18,131 nucleotides of DNA from Burkholderiales bacterium. GTDB lineage: Bacteria; Pseudomonadota; Gammaproteobacteria; Burkholderiales; Burkholderiaceae. The stretch lies in assembly GCA_947372535.1 (NCBI GenBank), contig CANBUA010000070.1, forward strand, positions 1-18,131, in the 5' to 3' direction. A program made the translations under genes and the position numbers. This document shows, in pieces, positions 1 through 7,305 of this stretch (position 1 is its first letter; every line of letters begins with the position of its first letter). Below the pieces are notes generated by a model. That model was given only the letters and a program-made list of their open reading frames with translations. It was not told the origin of the DNA and made no database searches.

Positions 1-1
1 T

Positions 2-1489
2 GTCATGCAGGAAGTTGCCCAACGCCGAAAGACCTTGGAAGGCGAAGAGCGCGCCGTCGTCATCGAAACCCTGCGGTTGCTTTCGAGGTTGCTGTCGGCA
101 GGGGGCGCCGAGGCGACGATTGGCACGCGAATGCGGAAGACTCCGCTATGGACCTCACTCGGCTGGACTAGGGAACGGCCCGTGTACGCAGTCGCCGATC
201 CTGCGATCGCAGTGGCTCTTGCCAACCATGTGACGGTATGGGATCCAGGATGCGAGATCTCGATCCTCAAAGACTGCCTCGTGCCATTGGGCGTTCACAT
301 CGTCTATGGCAACGACTCGGAGGTGCTGGACGCTGCAGCCGCTGTTCCGGACGACGAGGCAAGTGAACTATTCGCGAGAGCGATCGCGCATCTGCATGCA
401 GACCTCTCCCGAAACGAGCCGAAATTGGCTGCAGCGCTTGCGATCCCGTGGGACGAGGTCAGAGCATTCGAGGTGCGGCGTGACCCGAACCTGCGCGTCC
501 TGATATCACGTGTCGTGGGATGGGATGCAAATAGGCCTATCCCAGTACGTGCGAAGGCAATGCTCGCTTCGTCGACGCTGCTTGTTCGCGACGCCTCAGA
601 TCTAAGACGCGTTGACGCCGGTGGCAGAGCGATCGCAGCCTTGTTTGACGCTGACTCTCGGAAAATCGCGCATGCTTGGCTGGCCGCCTGCGACAAGGCT
701 GAGGAAGGAATCGCCCAAGAGGAAATCGTAGCGGCCGAAGAAGCTCAGAAGATGGAGGCGGAGCGCCTCGCGCAGAGCGTACACGAGCGGACTCTTCGAC
801 TTCAGGCCCAGACAGAAGGGCGAAGAGCTGCGGGAAAGTCACCGCAAGGCAATTCCTCAACGGCACCCGCGCCATCGGCAAAGGCAGTGTCCCAGCCGCC
901 ACCGCTTGCGCCGGCCCTGCTGCCTCGCATTTTGGTCGATCCAGACAAGATACGGCTCACCAATCCTCAGGGGGTCGTGGCCAGCAGGACGCAGCCACCT
1001 TCAAAAACAGCGAGGTCTCAATCACCGCTCCCGGCTCCAAGACCGGGAAATTCATCGCCGCAGGATCGATCCTCACTACCGACGTACTCAGGCTTGACGA
1101 AGGAGTCGCTAGCGCTCGCCCTTGTCCGCAAGGCACTTCAGTACGACAGTGAGCAGCTTCGCGACTTGCGGGCGCAACTAGGTGTTGGCGCAGATGCAGT
1201 TGATGAACTGGAACAGTACTTTGAGCTGAAGGCCTATGCTCAAAGTGAGCCGGACAGCATTCGTCTCACAGACTCCGAAGTGAAGAGGGCTGCGAGTGGC
1301 GCCAACTTCTTCCTAGTCGTTGTCTCTCAGCTCGAGGGAGTAGATGCACGTCCTCGCGTCCGCTTCATCGCCGACCCGCTTCGCCAACTTGACGTTGCCG
1401 GAAGTGGCACGATCACGGTGACTGGCGTGCGGCATGCAGAGAGCTTGATCTTCGATTTTGAACACGGCTTGTCCGAGGCGCCTCCTTAG
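2..1489 (+). CDS. C-terminal part of a large protein with a DUF3883-like domain (5' end probably outside window)
   Basis: The reading frame is open to the left edge; the first ATG is at base 5, so the true start is probably upstream and about 495 codons are visible. The first ~250 residues are alpha-helical and soluble. Residues ~280-370 form a low-complexity Pro/Ser/Ala linker. The last ~110 residues hold a compact domain: DAVDELEQYFELK with an ELK triplet (407-409), then IRLTDSE (419-425), the hydrophobic strand FFLVVVSQLEG (435-445) and VRFIADPLRQL. This layout resembles the DUF3883 / NO VEIN C-terminal domain, which has a restriction-endonuclease-like fold and often ends large GHKL ATPase (sacsin-like) proteins found in defence islands. 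The family call is from motif memory; the N-terminal ATPase would lie outside the window. No signal peptide or membrane segment is seen. It stands alone, followed by a gene-poor stretch. Confidence 0.55.
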   Translation, partial: VMQEVAQRRKTLEGEERAVVIETLRLLSRLLSAGGAEATIGTRMRKTPLWTSLGWTRERPVYAVADPAIAVALANHVTVWDPGCEISILKDCLVPLGVHIVYGNDSEVLDAAAAVPDDEASELFARAIAHLHADLSRNEPKLAAALAIPWDEVRAFEVRRDPNLRVLISRVVGWDANRPIPVRAKAMLASSTLLVRDASDLRRVDAGGRAIAALFDADSRKIAHAWLAACDKAEEGIAQEEIVAAEEAQKMEAERLAQSVHERTLRLQAQTEGRRAAGKSPQGNSSTAPAPSAKAVSQPPPLAPALLPRILVDPDKIRLTNPQGVVASRTQPPSKTARSQSPLPAPRPGNSSPQDRSSLPTYSGLTKESLALALVRKALQYDSEQLRDLRAQLGVGADAVDELEQYFELKAYAQSEPDSIRLTDSEVKRAASGANFFLVVVSQLEGVDARPRVRFIADPLRQLDVAGSGTITVTGVRHAESLIFDFEHGLSEAPP

Positions 1490-2136
1490 AAAGAGCTTCT
1501 CGCGCACGACCGATTGTGATGGGCGTTGACCTGCTTAAATGAGTAGCACCGCGTTGGCGTTGAGGTGCTTGATCGGCCTAGCGGCTCTGCGAAATGTATT
1601 CAGCTGAAGAATATGTTCGTTTCGCCATCTATCAAAGAGGGCATGCTCGGGAAGCCGGTTCATTCCTCTCTTGTGAACTGCTATCGGGAAACCACTTGGC
1701 GCGCGGGCGGCGGTGTGGCGAAGACACTGGGACTCGATAGCAGGCACAGCACAATCGACAGCCCGGGCGACTGCTTCCCGGCACAAGTTACCTCACGCTC
1801 GCTAACGCCCGCAACGGGTCGGGAGTGCGAATTCGACGTCCATCAGAGCTTTCATTAGATTACGCCGAACGCCAACAATGCCGATGTACCGCCTCCGAGG
1901 CACACGCCGTGGTTTCCTTCCTTGAGGCTTATGCGACACCTGCCCATCAGGCCGGGTACGTTCGTGGCGGGCGTCATGCCGGGTAGGTATCCCACAACCC
2001 TAAACTACAACCGTCGATCACCAGGCATGTCGCCAACGACTGCAGCGGCCTAAAATGAACCGCAATTTCGGGCAAAGCACACCCGTAGGCCGAAGGCCCT
2101 GTGAAGGGTCGTCGGCACAGGCAAGCAACTTGACGC
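1490..2136. other. gene-poor stretch, no convincing gene
   Basis: Short open frames exist on both strands (97 codons at 1565-1858 plus, 83 codons at 1535-1786 minus), but they overlap each other, lack a clear ribosome binding site and encode nothing recognisable. A small GGCC-GAA-GGCC hairpin lies near 2088-2098, beyond the end of the minus-strand operon; it has no T-tract on either side, so a terminator role is weak. No tRNA, inverted-repeat pair or transposase remnant is recognised. It may be decayed mobile DNA. Confidence 0.5.
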
Positions 2137-2370
2137 TCATTCAGCAAGTTTCTTCGTCTGGGTCTCCAGGAGAACGCGAGATTCCGTCTGACTGCTCAAC
2201 GTAACGAGTTCTTTTTCCAACAGCCTGATGCGCTCCTGCAGCGTTGGGATTGACCGCAAGAGTTTGCTTACTTGCTGCCAATACTCTCGCCCCAGATCCC
2301 CTTCTTGAAGCGCCAATTCGTGGAGTGTCCGCAGCGCAATAGAAAGATCAAGCTCTAAATCCATGGGCAT
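2137..2370 (-). CDS. small coiled-coil hypothetical protein
   Basis: Encodes 77 residues from ATG at 2370; a second in-frame ATG lies two codons later (2364) and cannot be excluded. The product is acidic at the N-terminus, and its second half (residues ~38-75) has a heptad-like pattern with IRLLEKELVTL, typical of a short coiled coil. There is no signal peptide or membrane helix, so it is probably cytoplasmic. I do not recognise a family. It is the last gene of the minus-strand cluster, 38 bases downstream of the lipoprotein gene, so co-transcription is plausible. The upstream Shine-Dalgarno is poor (GTGAAG). It could be a structural partner of the membrane components, but no function can be assigned. 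Confidence 0.5.
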   Translation of the reverse strand: MPMDLELDLSIALRTLHELALQEGDLGREYWQQVSKLLRSIPTLQERIRLLEKELVTLSSQTESRVLLETQTKKLAE

Positions 2371-2408
2371 GCTTCACGGTGTCGAGCCCCTCGGTCAGGC
2401 TCTGCTCC

Positions 2409-3098
2409 TCAGTAATCGACCTGGCAAGGGCTCACAGTGGGAGGGGTGCCCATGATTTGCCATTTGCCGTTTGTCAACGCGAGCACTGCCCTACATTTGC
2501 CTGGCTCGCCGATCTGCTCGTGAATCTGCAAAATTTCCGGAAAGGCTTTTCGCACCTTGTCGTCCCGAGAAAATGGGGCCTCGTCCTGGAGCCGATAGGC
2601 GTACGTGGCGATCACGGCATCGAAATGGTTGATCTGGCCAACTGGCTCAATTTTCTCGACCTTCAAAACCTCCCGCCGCGCAAAGCACAACCGACCTTGC
2701 GGATGCTTGACCCCATCAATGCTTGCCTGCTGCCCATTGGGCCGGAAGTACGGCCGGGCTTTTGCCGAGAGCGCATACCGATCAACTTCCCCGTCAAAGG
2801 TGCCCCCATACAGTTTTTGATGAGTCTTCTTGATGGTGGACTTGTCCACCAGGCCAATACCCCAGAGCGCTTTGGCCATACTGGGGCGCATCGTTGGAAA
2901 ATTCTCCTCGTTGCCTCGTTCGGTTTGATCGACGTCGATGGGCAGTACCGAAAATCGAAGGCAAGCGTCGGACTTCTCTTGAAGGGCATGGAGGATGTTC
3001 TCTTCCGTCGCGGCTTGGTCGCCGCGATGGCATCCTGGCAAAGATGCGGCCAGCAGCAACAGGTGCCACGGGCGGATACGTCGAAGGTACTGTTTCAT
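2409..3098 (-). CDS. hypothetical lipoprotein
   Basis: Encodes 229 residues. The N-terminus is a lipoprotein signal peptide: a basic n-region (KQYLRRIRP), a hydrophobic core (LLLLAASL) and a lipobox ending LPGC with the acylated Cys at 23. The mature protein is expected to be membrane-anchored and periplasmic; Asp is not at position +2, which favours the outer membrane by the usual sorting rule. Two C-terminal blocks, RLCFARREVLKVEKIE and the stretch around AYRLQDEAPFSRDDKVRKAF, resemble uncharacterised beta/proteobacterial lipoproteins whose conserved core ends in a VLTNGKW-like strand. The gene starts 6 bases after the membrane-protein gene ends, so they form one operon. A longer frame on the opposite strand is its antisense shadow. 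The Shine-Dalgarno is weak, suggesting coupling to the gene before it. Confidence 0.7.
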   Translation of the reverse strand: MKQYLRRIRPWHLLLLAASLPGCHRGDQAATEENILHALQEKSDACLRFSVLPIDVDQTERGNEENFPTMRPSMAKALWGIGLVDKSTIKKTHQKLYGGTFDGEVDRYALSAKARPYFRPNGQQASIDGVKHPQGRLCFARREVLKVEKIEPVGQINHFDAVIATYAYRLQDEAPFSRDDKVRKAFPEILQIHEQIGEPGKCRAVLALTNGKWQIMGTPPTVSPCQVDY

Positions 3099-3104
3099 TG
3101 GGAC

Positions 3105-3425
3105 TCACAGTACTTCGTTGATCAACAATCGAACGAAGATGCCGGCGTACGTGAGAGGCCAGAGGAAGAACGCAGACAACTTGGCTTTGGCTACGGCATC
3201 AAGGGTGCCGTGGACGGGATGCCATTGGATCAGACCGCGTAGAACCCATCGATTGAGAACGAAGCCGGCAGCCAGATGGAAGGCAATCAATGCTCCGTTG
3301 GGAAACCAGCGAGTGTCCAAAGCCAGTTTGAACATCAACAGCCAGATGCCCAGGCAAACCAGGTAGATGGCCAAGCCCATGCCAAGTCCCATGTGGTTGG
3401 TATCGCGCTCAAGATTCGAGTCCAT
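3105..3425 (-). CDS. small three-helix inner-membrane protein
   Basis: Encodes 106 residues beginning MDSNLERD. This start was chosen over an upstream in-frame ATG at 3467 because an excellent Shine-Dalgarno AAGGAGA lies just before it and because the longer form would overlap the preceding gene. Three hydrophobic stretches are visible: ~13-35 (GLGMGLAIYLVCLGIWLLMF), ~42-58 and ~83-102 (LSAFFLWPLTYAGIFVRLL), giving an integral inner-membrane protein with a short charged N-terminus. I do not recognise a family. It sits between a soluble unknown protein and a lipoprotein with gaps of 26 and 6 bases, so the three genes probably make one envelope-associated unit. Confidence 0.65.
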   Translation of the reverse strand: MDSNLERDTNHMGLGMGLAIYLVCLGIWLLMFKLALDTRWFPNGALIAFHLAAGFVLNRWVLRGLIQWHPVHGTLDAVAKAKLSAFFLWPLTYAGIFVRLLINEVL

Positions 3426-3429
3426 GCCT

Positions 3430-3436
3430 TCTCCTT
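3430..3436 (-). promoter_or_regulatory. strong Shine-Dalgarno deciding the membrane-protein start
   Basis: AAGGAGA on the minus strand, 4 bases (AGGC follows) before the ATG at 3425. It supports the 106-residue product rather than the 120-residue frame starting at 3467. Confidence 0.75.
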
Positions 3437-3451
3437 GATCTGATTGCACTC

Positions 3452-3865
3452 TCAGTCGGCGGCGCATCGCTCCAGGCTTTCCACGAAGCTGCTCGACTGA
3501 ATGGATGCGGAAATTCCAGTGATGCGGCTAACGATTTCCCGCTCAACGCCCCACTGGTACACCTGCATCGCGCGCATCAGCCCACCTTCGGAGATACGCA
3601 GTGGATGTGTGGCACGCGCTTGATCGTCTCGGCTGAGCAACGTGGTAATCACCAACACCGCAGGCGCCATGGCCGCTGGACATTCCTGCGGCTCATCGTC
3701 GTTGCACAAATATTCTTCGACGCCTCGCAGGTCTTTTGCCAGCGCGATCAGGATCGGGTCGGGCAATGCCTGAGGCAATGCCGCTTTCCAATTGCGCCCT
3801 TCAAAGAGCGTATGGAGCGCATCAAGATCGGCCCCCTTGCGTGGGCGAAGGGTCTCCAACTGCAT
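3452..3865 (-). CDS. hypothetical soluble protein, first gene of minus-strand operon
   Basis: Encodes 137 residues from ATG at 3865, with a GGAG-type ribosome site about 9 bases upstream. The product is helix-rich and soluble, with an acidic segment (EEYLCNDDEPQE, ~50-61) and a hydrophobic helix APAVLVITTLLS (~67-78) that is too short and polar-flanked to be a confident membrane span. Four Cys are scattered without a metal-binding pattern. No family is recognised. It is the promoter-proximal gene of the four-gene cluster running down to 2137 and is divergent from the XRE regulator, 113 bases away, with the operator-like repeats between. That layout suggests control by the regulator. Confidence 0.6.
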   Translation of the reverse strand: MQLETLRPRKGADLDALHTLFEGRNWKAALPQALPDPILIALAKDLRGVEEYLCNDDEPQECPAAMAPAVLVITTLLSRDDQARATHPLRISEGGLMRAMQVYQWGVEREIVSRITGISASIQSSSFVESLERCAAD

Positions 3866-3924
3866 TCACTGACTCCATCCAGGCCTTCCGTGTTGCTGAC
3901 GGAGGCTCAATTTTTGAAGTCACG

Positions 3925-3953
3925 TTTGCACCATATATGCGGGTGCATATATG
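3925..3953 (+). promoter_or_regulatory. candidate sigma-70 promoter of the XRE gene
   Basis: TTTGCA (3925-3930) and TATATG (3948-3953) are separated by exactly 17 bases. Each matches 4 of 6 consensus bases. Transcription would start near 3960, leaving a short leader of about 19 bases to the ATG at 3979. The -10 lies inside the palindromic repeat described separately. Confidence 0.35.
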
Positions 3954-3955
3954 CG
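3929..3955. promoter_or_regulatory. tandem CATATATGC operator-like repeats in the divergent gap
   Basis: CATATATGC occurs twice, at 3932-3940 and 3946-3954, 14 bases apart. The second copy extends to the perfect palindrome GCATATATGC (3945-3954). GCACC (3929-3933) and GGTGC (3942-3946) form a further inverted pair. The cluster lies between the divergent XRE gene and the unknown operon and covers the candidate -10. This is the usual arrangement for autoregulation by small XRE repressors; the binding itself is inference. Confidence 0.5.
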
Positions 3956-3978
3956 CTTGCGTGGCCATATTTCCGGGC

Positions 3979-4251
3979 ATGCGAAAGACGCAGGATGTCC
4001 CCGTTCTCAAGGCTGCCGCAGCAGAGATCAAAGCGCGGCGTGGTCAACTGAACATCAGCCAGGAGGAGCTTGCTCACCGGGCCGATGTACATCGTTCGTT
4101 TGTCGCTCGCTTGGAAGTTGCCGAGACCCAGCCATCTCTGGCGGTCCTGTTTCGATTGGCCGCAGCGCTTGATGTTGATGTGGGCGAACTGACGTCAGCT
4201 ATTGCTCGCAGATGTAGGCTTGAGCTAGGTACGAATGCGACAAGCAACTAG
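3979..4251 (+). CDS. XRE-family transcriptional regulator (HTH_3)
   Basis: Encodes 90 residues. The helix-turn-helix spans about 10-73, with the classic pattern ISQEELAHRADVHRSFVARLE (26-46) followed by PSLAVLFRLAAALDVDVGEL. It is a single-domain DNA-binding protein of the Cro/C1/SinR type, likely dimeric and cytoplasmic, of the size seen in restriction-modification control proteins and antitoxins. The ATG at 3979 was chosen because homologous architecture begins just before the HTH; the frame stays open further upstream through the operator repeats and the opposite gene, which argues against earlier starts. The ribosome site is weak. It is divergent from the minus-strand four-gene operon. 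No toxin, kinase or methylase partner follows it; downstream is gene-poor, so a lost partner is possible. Confidence 0.85.
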   Translation: MRKTQDVPVLKAAAAEIKARRGQLNISQEELAHRADVHRSFVARLEVAETQPSLAVLFRLAAALDVDVGELTSAIARRCRLELGTNATSN

Positions 4252-4504
4252 ATAGGTCATTCGCACATTGGGCCAGCGGGTTTGACTCGAAATGGATTGA
4301 AATTCATTTGCTGGACGGCATTCCTTTGCCCAAGTGGTCGCTGGACTTGGCGACTACACGCAACACGAAGTTCGACTGTATGAAGCGAGATACCGCGTCG
4401 TAGATCAATGCGTGGCCTTCTCCGCCACCCGCTGACTACTTCTATTCGGCACGAACTCGTACAGCGAACCTCGCAGAACCATCGCTGAAGCGGTGACCGT
4501 AGTC

Positions 4505-4562
4505 TCATTCATTCAAAGGGCCAGTTTCAACGGCCGCTGAAATAGCCAGTTTCAGTGAATGA
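4505..4562. repeat. cluster of TTTCA/TGAAA repeats, possible insertion-sequence end remnant
   Basis: GCCAGTTTCA occurs twice in the same orientation (4520-4529 and 4545-4554), with an inverted TGAAA between them. The cluster is bracketed by a 7-base inverted pair, TCATTCA (4505-4511) and TGAATGA (4556-4562). On the minus strand this reads as repeated TGAAACTGGC units, reminiscent of the multiple terminal repeats of IS21-family elements. No istA/istB gene is present, so this would be a residual end only. The repeats are directly visible; the IS attribution is tentative. Confidence 0.3.
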
Positions 4563-4790
4563 TCCGGTTCAAGCGCGCTACGGCAAGCGTGGATCAGGTG
4601 TTCGACATGAACACTGCACGGGGGATACGCTAACTTTCTCTTTTACTTCGAGTCGTTCACATAGGCTGACAAAACTCTCATGGTCAATTGGACATGAAGA
4701 GGCTGAACCAACGGAGGCTTTTCGGCTGGAATGATTGAAAAGAGTGCCTCGCTTGGATGCTTCTCATACAGGTCTCCTACCGTGAGTAAT

Positions 4791-4808
4791 GAGCACAAAA
4801 AAGTGCTT
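4791..4808. repeat. small hairpin next to the dnaE2 breakpoint
   Basis: AGCAC (4792-4796) and GTGCT (4803-4807) pair across an AAAAAA loop, extended by one G-T wobble. It lies about 8 bases from the stop codon of the truncated dnaE2. On the minus strand it could act as a weak transcription end for the imu operon, but the T-run is in the loop rather than after the stem. Confidence 0.3.
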
Positions 4809-4815
4809 GACTACA

Positions 4816-5904
4816 TTAGCCCAAGGCATAACAGACGGCCGAGTTGGCCGCCGAGCCTCGGCCCTGGCAGAGGATGTCCTGTGCCCTGGCGAAGCACACG
4901 ATGTCGTGCACGGTGAGGAAGTATTTTTCGTAGTCCAGCTCGGCGATGAGGGCCAGTTCTTGCTCGATCCGCTCGCGAACCGATGACGGCGTGCCAGCGG
5001 GGTAACGCACGACCAGGCCTTGCTCGGTGAAGTCGCGCAGATGGGCCGTGGGGGTGCGTCCTGGCGGCACGATCTCTGGGGGGTATTGATACGCCAGCAC
5101 ACTCAGCGAGAAGGTGCACTGATCCGCGATCTCCAGCGTGGCGGCCAGCAGGTCGGGCGGATAAAGGTTGGCCAGGCGCAAGCGGGAGCGCAGGTGGCGC
5201 TCGGCGCTGGGCTGCAAGGCCTCGCCGCATTCGCTCAAGGGGCGGTTCAAGCGCGTGGCGGTCAACACGTCCTGCAAGGGCTTGCGCGAGCGCACATGCA
5301 TGTGCACATCGCCCGCAGCCACCAGGGGCACGGCGGTCATGCGCTGGAGTTCGCGCATCTTGTGCAGCCAGGCCTGGTCGTCGATGGCATGCAGCAACTC
5401 CACTGCCACCCATGAGCGGCCCGGAAAGCGCTTGTGCAGCCATTGGGCCCGCAGGAACAGCTCGCCAAAAGGCGTCTGACGATCAGGGATGAGCAACACC
5501 AGGCAATCAGCCAGCTCAAGCGGTTCGATGTCCTCCAGCGCCAGGGCATAACTGCCTTTGTCGGCCGCGCGCCTCAGCTTGGTGATGAAGGCGCTGAGCC
5601 TGCCATAGCCGTGGACGTTGCAGGCCAGGACCACCAGCTTGAACGGCACACTGGCCTGCACGGTGAACTCGCTGCCGATGATGAGTTTGAATCCGCGGTC
5701 CTTGGCCTCGACGTGGGCGCGCACCACGCCGGCCAGCGAGCATTCATCGGTGATGGCCAGTGCGCTGTAGCCCAGGGCTTGGGCGCGCTCGACCAGCTCC
5801 TCCGCGTGCGATGCACCGCGCAGGAAGCTGAAATTGCTCAGCGCGTGCAGCTCGGCGTAGGCCGGCAGCAAGCTGGTGTCGATGGCGCAGGGCAACTTTT
5901 GCAT
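4816..5904 (-). pseudogene. dnaE2: error-prone DNA polymerase DnaE2 (ImuC), truncated to N-terminal third
   Basis: Encodes 362 residues, against roughly 1,000-1,100 for full-length DnaE2. The N-terminal PHP domain is clear: YAELHALSNFSFLRGASHAEEL (residues 16-37), ITDECSLAG (51-59) and GDVHMH near 198. The frame ends in CQGRGSAANSAVCYALG (346-362), the conserved block at the start of the polymerase palm, and then meets TAA. In family members this block is followed directly by the segment with the catalytic aspartates (PDxDxD type), so all palm catalytic residues, the fingers, the beta-clamp site and the OB fold are missing. It starts 24 bases after imuB, as in a normal imuA-imuB-dnaE2 operon. 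The break coincides with the change to low-GC accessory DNA, indicating deletion or insertion rather than a point mutation. Any product should be polymerase-dead. Confidence 0.9.
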
Positions 5905-5928
5905 GATGGCTCGATCACCAGCGCGCCA

Positions 5929-7305
5929 TCAGGCGAACACCCCGTGCAGGAACCAATGGCCATCGCCTTCGTCGCTGGGCATGCGCTCGCGGTAGACCCA
6001 CAACAGGCCGGCCTGCGGACTCAAGGCCACGTAGTAATCGCGCAGGGCTTCCAGCTCATCGTGGTCCCACCAGCCGGCTTCGATGCGGTGAGGGCCGGCC
6101 ATCAGTTGCAGCGTGCCCTGGTAGATGGGCTTGTGCTGGCGCACGATCAGCCGCAAGGGTTCTGGCAACAGCCAGGCAGGTTGCGGGCCTTGATCGGCCA
6201 CGGTGGTCTGGCTGCTGGCGGTGGTGGATCGGGGCAAGGGGCTGGAGGCGGTCTGCCAGCGCTGCATGCGCTCGATGCGGTGGTCGGAGACCAACACCGG
6301 GCGGCGCACGCGGTCGGGGCCCAGCCGGGCGCTCAGGCGTTCGAGCAACTCGTGCAGGGGTTCGCGGCGCTGGCCTTCGTCGAGCAGCAGCGACGGGGTC
6401 AGGTCGGCCAGGGGCTCGACCTCGTCGGCTTGCAGGCGCAAATCGCCCACCGGGGCTTCCAGTTGGACGCGGGCCAGGTGCTCGGCCAGCAGGCGCGCCA
6501 GGTGATCGACATGGCGGGTGATCTCGGCCGTGTGGATGCTCAGGTGGCCGTGGGCCTGCACGTGGCGGGGCCGCAAGGCATCGTGCAACCAGCTCAAGGT
6601 GAAGCGCCTCACCCCGGCACGGCGCGCGGCCAGCCAGCCGGCCATCTGGCGGAGCAGGCGCTCGGCGCCCACCATCATCGCGGGCGCGGTGTCCACGCGG
6701 CCGGGCAGCTCCAGCCGGGCCTGGAAGGTTTCGGGCAAGGGCAGCCACTCGTGGCTTTCAGGCTGCTCGCCATAGGCCTGGTCCAGCGTGTTGAGCAGGC
6801 CAGCCACGAAGCGCCGGTTGAGCCCGCCACGCGGCAGGCGGCGCACATCGCCCAGGGTGCGGCAACCCAGGCGGGAGAGCACGCTCTGGTGCTCGGCCAG
6901 GACGCGCAGCGTGGCCAGGGGCAATCGATCAAGCAGGCGCGGCAAGTGCTGGCGCCATCCGTCGATGAGGCCGGCGCTGTCGTCGACACGGCCCATGCCT
7001 GGCGACAGGTGGTGGCTGCGGGCCAGGGCCAGTGCGGCCAGGCTGGTGGGCGCGCAAGCCATGGCCGTGCAGCCCATGCTCGCGGCCTCCTGCGCCAGGC
7101 GTTCGCGCAAGGCCTGTGCGCCGCCGAAGAGGCGCTGGCTGGCATGGACCTCCATCAACACGGCTTCTTCGAACAGGGCCACGCGCGGCGTGAACTGCAA
7201 GGCCCAGCAGCCCAGGGCGTGCTGCTGCGACAGCGCCTGAGGCAAGGTGGGCGGCTCGGCCTCAGCGTTCGAGGTCGGCAGACACAGGGCCAACCAGCAC
7301 AGCAT
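5929..7305 (-). CDS. imuB: ImuB, catalytically inactive Y-family polymerase-like mutasome protein
   Basis: Encodes 459 residues starting MLCWLALCLP. A longer frame from 7371 is rejected because GAGGAGA stands 6 bases before the ATG at 7305. ImuB is the hub of the SOS mutasome: it binds the beta clamp and links ImuA to DnaE2 in damage-induced mutagenesis. Visible hallmarks are WALQFTPRVALFEEAVLMEV (34-53) followed by HASQRLFGG, and the C-terminal YVALSPQAGLLWVYRERMP ending WFLHGVFA. The first catalytic Asp of active Y-family enzymes (HVDMD motif) is absent from the N-terminal strand, and the DE pair is replaced by EE, as expected for ImuB. It overlaps the imuA 3' end by 44 bases. It appears full length, although its partner dnaE2 is broken. 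Confidence 0.93.
   Translation of the reverse strand: MLCWLALCLPTSNAEAEPPTLPQALSQQHALGCWALQFTPRVALFEEAVLMEVHASQRLFGGAQALRERLAQEAASMGCTAMACAPTSLAALALARSHHLSPGMGRVDDSAGLIDGWRQHLPRLLDRLPLATLRVLAEHQSVLSRLGCRTLGDVRRLPRGGLNRRFVAGLLNTLDQAYGEQPESHEWLPLPETFQARLELPGRVDTAPAMMVGAERLLRQMAGWLAARRAGVRRFTLSWLHDALRPRHVQAHGHLSIHTAEITRHVDHLARLLAEHLARVQLEAPVGDLRLQADEVEPLADLTPSLLLDEGQRREPLHELLERLSARLGPDRVRRPVLVSDHRIERMQRWQTASSPLPRSTTASSQTTVADQGPQPAWLLPEPLRLIVRQHKPIYQGTLQLMAGPHRIEAGWWDHDELEALRDYYVALSPQAGLLWVYRERMPSDEGDGHWFLHGVFA

Larger units (their letters stand above)
4252..4815. other. gene-poor stretch between XRE gene and broken dnaE2
   Basis: About 560 bases without a convincing gene and less GC-rich than the right-hand backbone. 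A start-less open frame on the plus strand (4224-4403) overlaps the end of the XRE gene and may be a decayed remnant of a downstream partner. The interval also holds the CAGTTTCA repeat cluster and a small A-loop hairpin. Its right end is the point where dnaE2 similarity stops. Confidence 0.5.

Noticed and set aside
1535..1858. Two overlapping short frames in the left gene-poor stretch
   Set aside because: Opposite strands, no ribosome site, no recognisable product and no operon context.
2379..3242. 287-codon plus-strand open frame, longer than the lipoprotein gene opposite
   Set aside because: The minus strand encodes a lipobox and sits in a compact operon; the plus-strand product has no motif and also runs through the membrane-protein gene.
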